Source: Salvia splendens
Taxonomy: Eukaryota; Streptophyta; Magnoliopsida; Lamiales; Lamiaceae
Assembly: GCF_004379255.2 (NCBI RefSeq)
Contig: NC_056036.1
Location: 42,681,576-42,745,575, forward strand
Direction: 5' to 3'
DNA length: 64,000 bases
Shown: positions 28,688-39,679 of the stretch, one piece after another
Layout: each line of letters starts with the position of its first letter
Numbering within the stretch: position 1 is the first letter of the stretch
Program-made: the position numbers and the translations under genes
The notes under the pieces: generated by a model
Told to the model about the DNA's origin: nothing
The model's input: only the letters and a program-made list of their open reading frames with translations
Databases searched by the model: none

Positions 28688-29844
28688 GAGTAAAGGCCAA
28701 AATTGGTCCTGAACATATAGTCATTTTACGATTTTGGTCCTAAACATTATCTTTTGGATTTTTTTGTCCTGCACATATGGACATTTGATCATTTTGGTCA
28801 TGCACATATGAAAATTTGATCATTTTGGTCCCCCGTCAACATTTTCGTTAAAAACTAACGGTCAACATTATCTTTTGGATTTTTTGGTCCTGCACATATG
28901 GATATTTGATCATTTTGGTCCTGCACATATGGAATTTTGATCATTTTGGTCCTCCTCCGTCAACATTTTCGTTAAAAACTAACGGTCAACGGCCGATTTT
29001 TGACTAAAACAATGGGTTGGGTCGGGTCGTGTTTGGGTCGGGTCGTGTTTGGGTCGGGTTTGGGTTACACGTTAAGAAAAAAAATAATTATTTTTTATTA
29101 ATTAAAAAATTATAAAACTTTAATTTTTAGTTATTTTTGTTGATTAAAAATATTATAACAACTAAAACATGATGTTATTATACGATTTAAACATGATATT
29201 ACACAATAAAATAAAAAATTACCAAATTAAAATAATCATTTTTTAATAAAATTAAATAATTAATAATCATTAAAATAAAATTAAAGTATATTAATATTAA
29301 ATCTATATAATAAAATTAAATAATTAAAAAATTATTTTTAATAAAATCTAAGCATAATATTTTCTTCAAATTCATGAAAAAATTAATTAAAAATACTATA
29401 CTTTAATTTTATTAATTAAAAAATATTAATTAATTTTTTAAGAATATTATGCTTAGATTTTAACGAAAATATTATGCTTAGATTTTAAGAAAAGATTATT
29501 TTTTTCTTAACGTATAACCCAAACCCGACCCAAACACGACCCGACCCAACCCATTGTTTTAGTCAAAAATCGGCCGTTGACCGTTAGTTTTTAACGAAAA
29601 TATTGACGGAGGACCAAAATGATCAAAATTCCATATGTGCAGGACCAAAATGATCAAATGTCCATATGTGCAGGACCAAAAAATCCAAAAGATAATGTTG
29701 ACCGTTAGTTTTTAACGGAAATATTGACGGAGGACCAAAATGATCAAATGTCCATATGTGCAGGACCAAAAAATCCAAAAGATAATGTTTAGGACCAAAA
29801 TCGTAAAATGACTATATGTTCAGGACCAATTTTGGCCTTTACTC
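28688..29844. mobile_element. Mutator-like foldback element (MULE-MITE) with arms of about 400 bp
   Basis: A 9-bp target duplication ataaatata (28679-28687 and 29845-29853) flanks ends gagtaaaggccaaaattggt and accaattttggcctttactc. Each arm contains repeats of ttttggtcctgcacatatgg, aacattatcttttggattttt and acggtcaac; the right arm is the inverted counterpart. The inversion continues through a GC-rich block (gggtcgggtcgtgtttgggt against acccaaacacgacccgacc) into an AT-rich core of about 430 bp. No ORF is present. A transcript across it would fold into a very long hairpin. Confidence 0.92.
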
Positions 29845-30180
29845 ATAAATATAATAATACTTCAATCTATTTCTCCCTCTATTATTTTTTCAATTTTATT
29901 ATTAAAATTTATGAATCGCAAAATAATACTAATCCAAGTACAAACCAGATAGATATTTAAGTTGACTCCCTCTCTTCTTGTGTGAATATCATTGATTCCT
30001 TTTATTATTACCCAAACACAAAAGAATCATTACAACATTCATCTTCTCGAGCAAAAAAAGCAAAAATTCACAGCCCTTTCCAACATCAAGATCCTCACAA
30101 TCCCAATTAAAAAATCCGCCACCCAAAAAGCTCAATAATAAAAACGGCACACCAAAATCCGAGTTGTGGCAGCCAAAAAC

Positions 30181-33100
30181 ATGGCGAATTTGGGGTCTCT
30201 GCGGCAGAGCTTGGTGGAGAGAGGGAGAGAGCGGCTGCTGTCTCGGAAGTACTACTCGGAGGCGGAATCGGAGGGGTACTACGTGCGGCACGAGGGCTGC
30301 TTCCACTGGGTGTTCCGAGTGATGGGGGAGAGCCTGTCGCGGTGGTGGAAGAGACTCGAGGAGATTGCGGTGAGCGCGTATGAGATGGGGAGATCGGATC
30401 CCAGGAAGGCCATGTTTGCTGCTAAAATGGGCTGCGCTTTGTCCCTCGTTTCGCTGCTCATCTTTTTTAAAGAGCCCTCCACTTATATCACCAAGCATTC
30501 CATTTGGGCCGTTCTTACTGTTGTGGTTGTCTTTGAGTTCAGCATAGGTCAGATTTCTTGATTTTGATCGCTTGATTTGTGTTGGATCTCTTTGCTAATT
30601 GGTATTGTTTTGTGTGTTAATGGAGATGAATAAAGTAGGAGGAGTGTGCTTAGAGAAAAAAGTAGTCATCTTTGTTGGGATTAAGGGAGTAGTTGTTTTC
30701 GAGTTCAGTATAGGTCAAACTCAGCAATTTGATCAGTTGGAAATGGTGTGGTGATTTTGTTTTGGATTTAGGTGTGTTTGTGTTCTATTTCTATGGTAGT
30801 AATTGATAGAGTAACCATTCTTACTGTTGTAGTAGTTGTTTTCGAGTTCATCATAGGTAAAACTCAACAATTTTGATCACTTGTGAAGGGGTGTTATGAT
30901 TTTGTTTTGATTGTAATCGATTGTTGTAGTTGTCTTTGAGTTTAGCATAGGTGAAATTCTCAATTTTGATCACTTGACTTTGTTTGGATGTTTGATTTCT
31001 TTGGTAATTGATAGAGTAGTGTGAAGCTTTGCACCAGTCCTCTGCCAAATTTGAGCAAATTTATGTTGATATATATTTGTTCGTTTAGTTTGCCAATACT
31101 AACGGATTGTGTGATTCTGATTCCGTAGGAGCTACTTTGAGCAAAGGGTTTAATCGAGCATTGGGGACCCTCTCGGCTGGTGCACTATCTTTAGGGATTG
31201 CAGAATTGGCAAAGCTTGCTGGAGAATTTCATGAAGTCGTCGTTGTCATCAGTATTTTTATCGCGGGTCGGTTTCTTGAAACATTAGTAATTTTTATGCA
31301 CAAGTATTGTCAATTTGAATATTCGATGATCAGACTAACTTTGAAAAGGTTGGATCTAATGAAAAGTAGCAGCAAATCTCTGTTTTTCGTGTCTGAAATT
31401 GACGATGATTGATGATTTATGCACAAGTATGGTCAGTTTGTGTCTTACATCAAACTAGTTCTGAGAAAGTTAGATCTAATGAAAAGAAGCTCTGTTTTTG
31501 TGTCTGAAATTGATGATTTATGCGTGTGTGGACCTCAGGGTCCTTGTCTAGTTATCTGAAGCTGCACCCGGCCGTGAAGCAGTACGAATATGGATTCCGT
31601 GTCTTCATGCTGACATTCTGCATCGTGCTGGTGTCTGATTCGTCGGAGTTTCTTCAGACCGCTGTTTCCAGACTGGTGCTGATCGCAGTCGGTGCTGGTG
31701 TCTGCTTAGTCATGAATGTGTGCATTTTCCCCATTTGGTCCGGCGAGGATTTGCACAAGCTGGTCGTGAAGAACTTTAAAGGGGTCGCCACGTCTTTGGA
31801 AGGTGAAGATCGTCTCTTATGCAGAAGTCATCAGATTTAATCGTGTCTTACGTTGCGTTTGTTTGATTGTTTCTAGGTTGTATCAATATGTACTTGCAGT
31901 GTGTCGAGTACGAAAGAATACCATCGAAGATTCTGATCTACCAGGCTTCGGATGATCCTCTTTACAAGGGATATCGAACTGCTGTGGAGTCCACTAGCCA
32001 AGAGGAGACTCTGGTATGAATCTTCTCTTTGTTAGGAAATAAACACGAATATAAAAGCGATAAACACACGAATAGTTTACCATGTTCGATACGATGTGTA
32101 TAGTCCGGGGGTGATGCCACGCTAACGATTTTACTTTATAATTTCGGATATAATTTACAATGAGAGTTCAGCCTAAATATAAACTATATGAAAGCCCAAA
32201 CGAGGTGGATCGCTGTTGGTCGTGGACCTATTCACTTCCTCTCATGCTCTATACGGAACAATCTTTCGTTTAATGGGTTGGGGATAAAATGTTGATTGAA
32301 ACTGTCTATTTTACAGTTGAGCTTTGCTGTCTGGGAGCCGCCTCACGGACGTTATAGAATGTTGAACTATCCTTGGGGCGAATACGTGAAGGTCAGTGGC
32401 GCTCTGAGGCACTGTGCTTTCATGGTGATGGCAATGCACGGGTGTATTCTTTCGGAAATACAGGTATTTTAGTTTGTAAGCCTTGAAATTGTTGTTTGTT
32501 TATAAGTTTTTCTAGTTTTAAGTTAAGGTTGGTGTAAGAGTCTTTAGAGAAGCTTTTGAGGCACGAAAATGTTTCTCTTACCTTTTTGTTGGTTTTAGAA
32601 AACTAATATTACGGCTTGACTGCTTCTACCACCCAATTTTGGTAAGAGTTTACACATTTTCAAAGTGACTCTAATTTTGATCTTGGACTCCATCGTCACA
32701 CATTAGTTATGTAAGAGAATTGTTGTGAGGTTTATAGACCAAATGAACTCTATCACACAAACATCTCTTTTGGGATGAGTTCTCGTATTTGGTAGTATTT
32801 AACAACAATGAACGACTCGGAGTGGTGACCAATGAGATCGTATGGGAGCCAACTCAGAGTGGTGGCCTTGGCTGGTAAAAAGAAGCCGTGGCCAATGAGA
32901 GAGGTCAACTGTTACGGATTTTAGTGACCCACATCGGTTGAGTAGTGTGCGGTTTTATAGACTAAATAAGCTCTCTCTACTAATAGACTAAGAATGAAAG
33001 GGAAATGGCATGATCTTGATCATCTACATACATATCTTTACATTAAATGTGCAGTCACAAATCATATGAAAAAATTGCATTTATATCTGAGTTATTGATC

Positions 33101-33868
33101 ATTCAGCAGAATGTTACTAGCAATCATAATATTATCTTTCGATTTCAGGCACCTTCTGAACTAAGGCAGGTATTTAAGGATGGAATTCAGAGAGTCGGCA
33201 CCGAAGGAGCCAAAGTTCTCACAATGCTTAGTGAAAAAGTCGAAAAGATGGAGAAACTAGACACGGAGGACCCTCTCGAAGCTATTCACGATGCTGCGGA
33301 GAATCTGCAGATGATGATTGACCAGAAATCGTACCTTTTGGTGAACGCGGAGAGCTGGGAGAGCGACAGACGCCCTGAAAATCTCGACCCAGAAAAGATC
33401 CGCGAAATGAAAGAGAATGAAAACAAGCCATTCTTGATCAAGTCTCTCAGCTCAATCAACCAGCAGTCGACTCAGACACTTCGCAACTACGATGCATTTA
33501 CTGCAAACCGAAGCATCAACAACTTCTCCCAATCCGAACTGGGTTCTGGAGAGGACGTCCTCAAGCAGCAGACCATGTGGCCTTCACGCCTCTCTCTGAT
33601 CGGTGATTCCATCCTCAATGAGCGTGAGGTCCGCACATATGAAAGCGCGAGTGCATTGTCTCTCGCGAATTTCACCTCTTTGTTGATCGAGTTCGTTGCC
33701 AGGCTTCAGAACCTGGTTCACTCGTTCGAGGAACTCAGCGAGAAGGCTAAGTTCAGAGAGCTGGTTGAGATGACGGAAATGCAAACGAGCACCAGTTTCT
33801 GCTCCAGAGTGCTCGAATGCTTGTGCTGCTGCAGACAGACTAACGCAGTCCAAGCAGTTGTACGATGA
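30181..33868 (+). CDS. ALMT9-like: Aluminium-activated malate transporter, ALMT9-type vacuolar anion channel
   Basis: Coding exons 30181-30547, 31129-31266, 31539-31802, 31877-32013, 32317-32463 and 33149-33868 join to 590 residues. The N-terminal half contains the ALMT membrane domain: [19 protein letters not shown], the [20 protein letters not shown] signature with GFNRALGT, and further hydrophobic helices to about residue 250. The cytosolic half has the WEPPHGRYR motif, CILSEIQAP and a long helical C-terminus ending in a Cys cluster (LECLCCCRQ). Sequence and exon pattern fit the clade of vacuolar malate/chloride channels (ALMT4/5/6/9 type) rather than the short root-type ALMT1 clade. These channels move malate and chloride into the vacuole, including in guard cells. 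The start was set at 30181, the first ATG; an in-frame GTG five codons upstream is followed by AAK. Confidence 0.93.
31282..31530. repeat. Short tandem duplication in ALMT intron 2
   Basis: Positions about 31293-31405 and 31415-31525 are similar: tttatgcacaagtat, gttggatctaatgaaaag against gttagatctaatgaaaag, and tgtctgaaattgacgatgat against tgtctgaaattgatgattta. The second copy runs up to the exon-3 acceptor at 31538. No coding effect is expected. Confidence 0.8.
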
Positions 33869-34496
33869 TCAGGTGATATGTTGTACTTTCATTAACCAGA
33901 AACATTCAGATCATCACTATAGCAATTTTGTGAATTATGGACATAAAAGTTATAACAAAATGTAATTTTCACCCTTTTTTCATCAACTTTTTATTGAATC
34001 AAGCAATGAGAATGGTGTCATATCATCACTATGTACTAGACATGCTCAATGAGAATGGTGTCAGATCATCACTATGTTTAACAAGACATGCTGAATGAAA
34101 TAATAGTCACAGTTTGCAGGTGGGCATACCATCAACGCTATCAAATATCTCAGTGCACGAAACTCGAAACATAGGGTACGATAGGCATGATAAATAATGA
34201 AGACGCTGCCGGATCAAGATATAAAATAAATAAGATAAATACACCTCCTATGAATAAAAGATCATTCTTCGAAACTAGTGGAACTCAACTTATTTATGAA
34301 CATTGCAACAGTAGGAAACAAAGCTATATTTATAAGACTATAAAAGACTCCAACTTGAATAAAGATTAGGGTATGGGGAATGAGTGTCACAAACTGTTAA
34401 TAAAAGGAAATCATGTGTTCTCCTATGTTTCTATGAGAGAAAACAAATTCAAGAATATCCACATGAAGGGTGCTAGGCTAAACTCACAGCCCTGGC
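33869..34496. other. Convergent 3' flanks of ALMT and the zinc-ribbon gene
   Basis: Contains a short duplication (caatgagaatggtgtcatatcatcactatg at about 34003 and a near copy at about 34048). Otherwise it is AT-rich 3' UTR-like sequence with no gene recognised. Confidence 0.45.
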
Positions 34497-36346
34497 TCAT
34501 TTCTCTTCGAATTCAACATCGATGATATCTGGTTGAGACTTTGATTTTGACGAGGAAGGACCCTTACCGCCTCTTGAGAAGAAGTCGCCTTGTGGTTGCC
34601 AGACAATATTTCCACAGCTAGCACATCGTAGAGTTTGGCTTTTGTATCCGACAAATTGCTTCTTACAAGCCGGGCACTCGCCCTGCCACAGAACAGACCA
34701 AGTGAAAAAATCATCTAAGGAAATAGTACAAAAATGTTTCAAAAAAATATCTAAACATTACAAAGGGAGATCACAAACCATAAGAATGGAAGGCATTGCA
34801 AAACTTTCTATCACAAAATTAACTCACACTCTAGTAACAGATTTATGATCTAAAAAGAGAAGTAAACTTAGATGACTTGTAAACAAGAAGAATTTATCTA
34901 AACAATAGAGACTTCAACAATATAAGAATCTTGTATCTTTTTTTTTGTTTATCTAGTGTTTGCACGTAGCTCCCATAAATTCATTTACATGTACTGTGTT
35001 TCTGTACTCAAATGTTAAAGACGGCATAATACAACACATCGAATTATAATTGAGGAACACAAAATGCGGAATCCCAGTCATCTAGGGTTGTCCAAGAACG
35101 AAATAACAGTAATGCAGCTAACCTACCAAACTATGGTGAAGAAACATCTTATGAATGTGGAATATAAGTCATTCAAGGGTTTCCATGGATGAAAATAGTA
35201 GAGCTAATCTTTAAAATAAGGAAGTAAGAAACAAGGAAGTTAAAGAACAAAAGGTTTACCTTAATGACTAGATTATTTGCCACCGCCCCAATTAAGAGAG
35301 GACCAGCAAATGGAAGCACCCATGTAGCAAAAATCAGAATTCGGAATAGCCATCCCGACAAGGCAAACCATATAAAGAAAAGTGTCTGCAAGGAGAAATT
35401 TTCACCAATCACAAATCAGAATATTTGTACACCAGCAAAGGACTTTACACATCTAATATCTCTCTCCTCTACATCCACAAAGGCACACACATATTGATTC
35501 TAATTAATCCAACTTATCTCCTCTATATACATAACATTAGACTGAGTAACAAACATGAGATTAAAACAACACTGGCTTTATCCATATGTGAAACTCCACC
35601 ATCCTCAACATTATCCAACTTCATCAAACTATCCCAAGTTGCAAGCATAAATTAACTTCCTTAACTTCAAAATCAATATAAACTAAGCACTATATTTCAT
35701 CTTTAATGTTCTACATAGTTCGAATTCCAAACTTTTGGAACTTGAAATACATACATACATACATAAACTAATAATGTTAAAGATGCTTACAGCGAAACTT
35801 CTCCCCAATGGAGTATCGAGAAAATCATTGAGCTCCTTCCTGTACTGCAAAAAACGAACAGAAAACCGATATTACCGATTAAAAACCTAATCTCATCGCA
35901 GAATCCCAAATTCACCGAGGCACAATAAATTGCATCATATAAACAAACACTTGCAATAAATCACATACCCTAGGCAAATTTCTCCTAAAATCCAGCGAAA
36001 ACGTCCGCCACCGCTGAGTGATTTCAAATTCACGATCAAGCTCGCGCGCTCGGTCGGCGGCGGACTCCGCCACGGCCGATGCACGCCTGGAGACGTCGTA
36101 TCTCCGGTCTATCCGCTCCGCCGTCTTCCGCGTCTCGTACACGAAGAGCTCGAAGCCGTCGTTGGCGCTCCTCCAGGCGTCGCGCCACAGCTCGCCGGAC
36201 TGCACGCGCCTGGCGAATCCGTCGAAGTCGCTGCGCCTAAAGGCGCGTATGCTGACGCGGTGGTGGATTGGATTGTTAGGTCGGTGAAATGGGCGATTTT
36301 GGGGCTTCGCAGCCAGTAGAGGTTGGCACGGCAGGCTCGACGCCAT
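34497..36346 (-). CDS. Plastid-targeted membrane protein with C-terminal zinc ribbon (uncharacterised)
   Basis: Four exons on the minus strand, 35969-36346, 35791-35844, 35260-35385 and 34497-34682, join to 247 residues. The first about 40 residues (MASSLPCQPLLAAKPQNRPF...) look like a chloroplast transit peptide. A charged helical region follows, rich in Arg/Ala/Glu (DVSRRASAVAESAADRAREL). Exon 3 encodes a long hydrophobic stretch (LFFIWFALSGWLFRILIFAT...LPFAGPLLIGAVAN), enough for one or two membrane helices. The last exon has two Cys pairs (CPACKKQF and CASCGN), a zinc ribbon, and an acidic end DVEFEEK. I recognise it as a conserved plant plastid protein type but cannot name a function; a thylakoid or envelope assembly factor would fit. 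Confidence 0.85.
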
Positions 36347-37014
36347 GAATAAGTTTTTTTTTGGTTTTTCATTTTCCCCTTTTTTGTGGTTCTTCTACAA
36401 GGTTTTCGAATGTTGCGTTTTTGCCCCTTACCTTTGTAAGTATTAATTTTAGGGGCATTGGAGAATTTTGACAATTTAAATGTTATAGTAAGAATTTAAT
36501 AAAAGTTGCATCTATATTTTCTAAAGAATCTGTATAAAAATAGATCATGAGGATTGACAACTGTGGCTCGCAAAACCTTATATATCGTCCGCATTCGCCA
36601 AACAATCTTATATGTATCGATACGTTGAGAATAACACATAATCCACGTCCGAATTTAAGTATCAGTGTATCACTATCCTCTAATCATCACTGATTAATGG
36701 TGCAAGAATATGTGTGTAAAACATAGAATTGTGTGGATCCAAACTGTGTCATATATTTATACATTTCCCATTTAAACATATAGAGCAATACTCACATACC
36801 CTGAAAAATATTACTACTAAGCACCCCTTTAGTTAATCCGACAATGTAGTTTTCCTTTCTTCTTATATGGTTCACATTAGTTTTATAAATATACTATCTC
36901 TGTCCCAAAGGAAGGACTAGTCTTATTTTAGCTATTTTGGTCTATTCAGCAAAATCGTTTTACTTTTATTTTTGTAAATTTTTTCATCACATTCTACTAT
37001 TCCTAATGACTTAA
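36347..37014. other. Zinc-ribbon gene upstream region and MITE-like sequence
   Basis: 36360-36480 is the probable 5' leader and promoter of the minus-strand gene. At about 36893 a Stowaway-like end (atactatctctgtcccaaag) begins a unit that runs to about 37140. Otherwise AT-rich. Confidence 0.45.
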
Positions 37015-38375
37015 AATTCACTATCCACTAACATTACTTTAACTATTTATCCTCTTTCTTTATCAAATTTTACTAATTTTCACGTTAAAACTTGTATCAT
37101 TTCCAAAATTTTGATTAATAGGTTATAAAGGGAATATTTTTTTTAAGAATTCCATTTAACACCATACATTCCCAACTAAATGATTCTTCCCACATCATCG
37201 TACGTCAGACAAGAAAATCATTATATTCATAATAGATAACTAATTATCTTTACTACACAATTATATAAATTGTGACTATACACTATAGAATCAATATAGC
37301 AATATAGGTCCTTCCCATAGCATCGTACATCAGACAAGAAAACCTAAGATGACTATTCATACTAGGAGTAAATAGCAAAGTCTTGCAAAAAACACTAATT
37401 TTTGGACAAAACGCCGGGCCGTGCGAAATTGGGCTTTGAAAACGCCCTGCCCGTGCAAACTCTTTGGAATGCATGGCACAAAACGTCTGCCCGCGCGTTT
37501 TTACCCATCAAAACGTCTGGCCTGCACAATTTAATCTTGAATGCGCGACTTTCATAAAATGGCCATAACTTTCTCTCTCAAACTCCAACTGGAGATTTCA
37601 AGGTACTCACGCGAAGATCTTTCGAAGATGAAGAAAACGGTGGTCTTAGACATCATATGGATAGACATAATACTGTTTGATCAAATCTCAATTCCGGCTT
37701 GGCTTTTTTGTAATGTCTTCACCTTTTTATCTGATCCTAATCAACCCATGACCCTTGACGTCATTGTATTATATCATGTTGAACACCGGGATTCACATCA
37801 CTATGCCAACGAAAGATTACAACGACACTTGAATCGTCTCTTGTTTAAATTGGAGCAAGAGGTAACCGTATGCCAAAATGCAATTTCATAGTCATGAATA
37901 TTGCAATTTATCTAATAATCTGCCTTGGATTAACTTAGGCGAGCTTGGACCCGGATCACGAGCTACCGAGGCCGAATGCGATGTTCAAAGCGTGGAAGAA
38001 GGACCATACGTTATAGTACTAATGATGCAAGTCTCACTATTCACTAATCCTATTTCAACTATTTTTCCTCTTTATTTATCATATTTTACCAATTTCATAT
38101 TAGAACTTATATGTTGTCTCTAAAGTCTCTATTTATAGGATACGGAAGAAATATTTTTTACGAAATCCATTTAACACCATGCCTTCCAAGCACATGGTTC
38201 TTCCTACAACATTGTACGTTAGACAAGAAAATCATTTAATTCATAATAGATGGCAAATTATCTTTAATACACAACGATATTATGTGACTATATATTATAG
38301 CACAATACCTAATATAGTAGTAGCAATGTAATATGGTCCATCCCATAGCATCGTACGTCAGACAAGAAAATTATT
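37015..38375. repeat. Direct repeat pair of about 340 bp, about 1.02 kb apart
   Basis: Copies at about 37015-37350 and 38035-38375 share ttcactatccactaacatta / tcactattcactaatcctat, atttaacaccat, cagacaagaaaatcatt, ttcataatagat, aattatcttta and cccatagcatcgtac. They are diverged by substitutions and indels. The left part of each is the inner part of a Stowaway-like MITE. The 700 bp between them holds the retroelement-like segment annotated separately. Confidence 0.8.
37370..37995 (+). other. Unassigned moderately GC-rich segment, possibly retrotransposon-derived
   Basis: A stretch with gccgggccgtgcgaaattgg, gccctgcccgtgcaaactc and gcgcgactttcataaaatgg followed by ccataactttctctctcaaa resembles non-coding parts of plant LTR retrotransposons, where such repeated G+C motifs followed by ataacttt are common. 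An open frame of 116 codons covers 37541-37891 but matches nothing I know. At 37938-38000 a different frame reads SLDPDHELPRPNAMFK, also unassigned. Low confidence in origin and no claim of function. Confidence 0.3.
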
Positions 38376-39679
38376 TAAAAATAGTAGAACTACTATAGTT
38401 CAGTTCATTTGATAAGCAAATACAATTCACCAAACAATTGTGTTCCAATCATGAATAAATGTTGATAAATATTAATATCGTTGATAAGCACATAAAAACA
38501 AGTAAGAAAAGATGAATCTGAATCAGAATCTGAATGATCAGTTGCTTGTTCTACCTCATGCATAACATTAAATAGGTACGTAACTAAGTCTGATGTCAAT
38601 TTTTCCATATTTTCCTGAGATAGTAGTTTGTGTTCTATCACTCTTATTTTATTAATTTTATATTAAAAATCATGCCATTTAAAAAAATTATATTTATATT
38701 TTTAAGAGACGGTGGGAGTAATAAATTGAGATTATAAATTAAAAAATCTTTAAATTTTAAGCTACAAACTACTACCATTAACTCTTACGAAAGGAATAAG
38801 TTCGTGTAAAATATAGGTAGAAGAATATAAATCTCTGTATTAGCAAGTCTTTACTAATTATGGATAGATAATGACATGTTTGTTTAATTTGTGAAACATT
38901 CTTTTATTATAAAAATCCTTTCAAAAAATACGTAGGGAATAGGGATATTAGCCTTAAGCCCGATTAACTCGAATTTCAAATAAAAATCTATACTTCGATA
39001 AAGTTCATATTCGATTAAACAACAATTCGAACCACATCCACAGCAACAAACAATTATTACTTCATTTTGGTGTCAACATGCATAAATCCATGCTTGAAAT
39101 TAATTACACATACTTTGTGTAATTGATATTTGAATAAATTATCAGAAAATTCACTAATTTTGTTATGTCTCGTAAGTTTAAAACTTACTAGTAGAAAAAC
39201 CATGAAATTTGATTTGTTCGCAATTATAAGAACGTGTAATAAGTAAATTTTTATTGACTTTTTTAACCAAACAACATATGATTTTCCGACTAGTATATCA
39301 AATATAATTCCACCAAAAAATATCATTGCGGGATGATTGCGAATAATATCTGACTGAATCAATCAAATTTGTTCAATTTTTATAATTTTCAGATAATTTC
39401 TGAAGAAGAAAATTGTAAATTATTCATGTGTTTGAATAATACTAATAAAGTGATTAATATATGCAATTTTTAAAAAGATAAAAGTAAACAAATCTAGTGT
39501 AGCTGAAAAATGCTGACCCCATCTTAAAACGCCCATCTCCACAAGTTTTCCCAATTCCCACTTCTGTGTTTAGCGTTAGTACGAGAGAAAAAAAAAGCAA
39601 GCAAAAAAGAGTTACAAAAAAAAATCTCCGATCAAATCTGAAATATCGATTCGGTTGATCGGACGGCCAGCGTCATCCG
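38376..39679. other. AT-rich intergenic region upstream of the TMPIT gene
   Basis: No gene recognised. A minus-strand open frame at 38405-38641 contains a HSDSDSDSS run but no known domain. The probable TMPIT 5' leader lies in 39540-39679 (cccatctccac, gagagaaaaaaaaagc). Confidence 0.4.

Noticed and set aside
37541..37891. 116-codon plus-strand frame
   Set aside because: Cannot be matched to any family; flanking sequence looks like retroelement non-coding DNA, so no gene is called.
38405..38641. 78-codon minus-strand frame with a Ser/Asp run
   Set aside because: No recognisable domain, AT-rich context, no splice partners seen.
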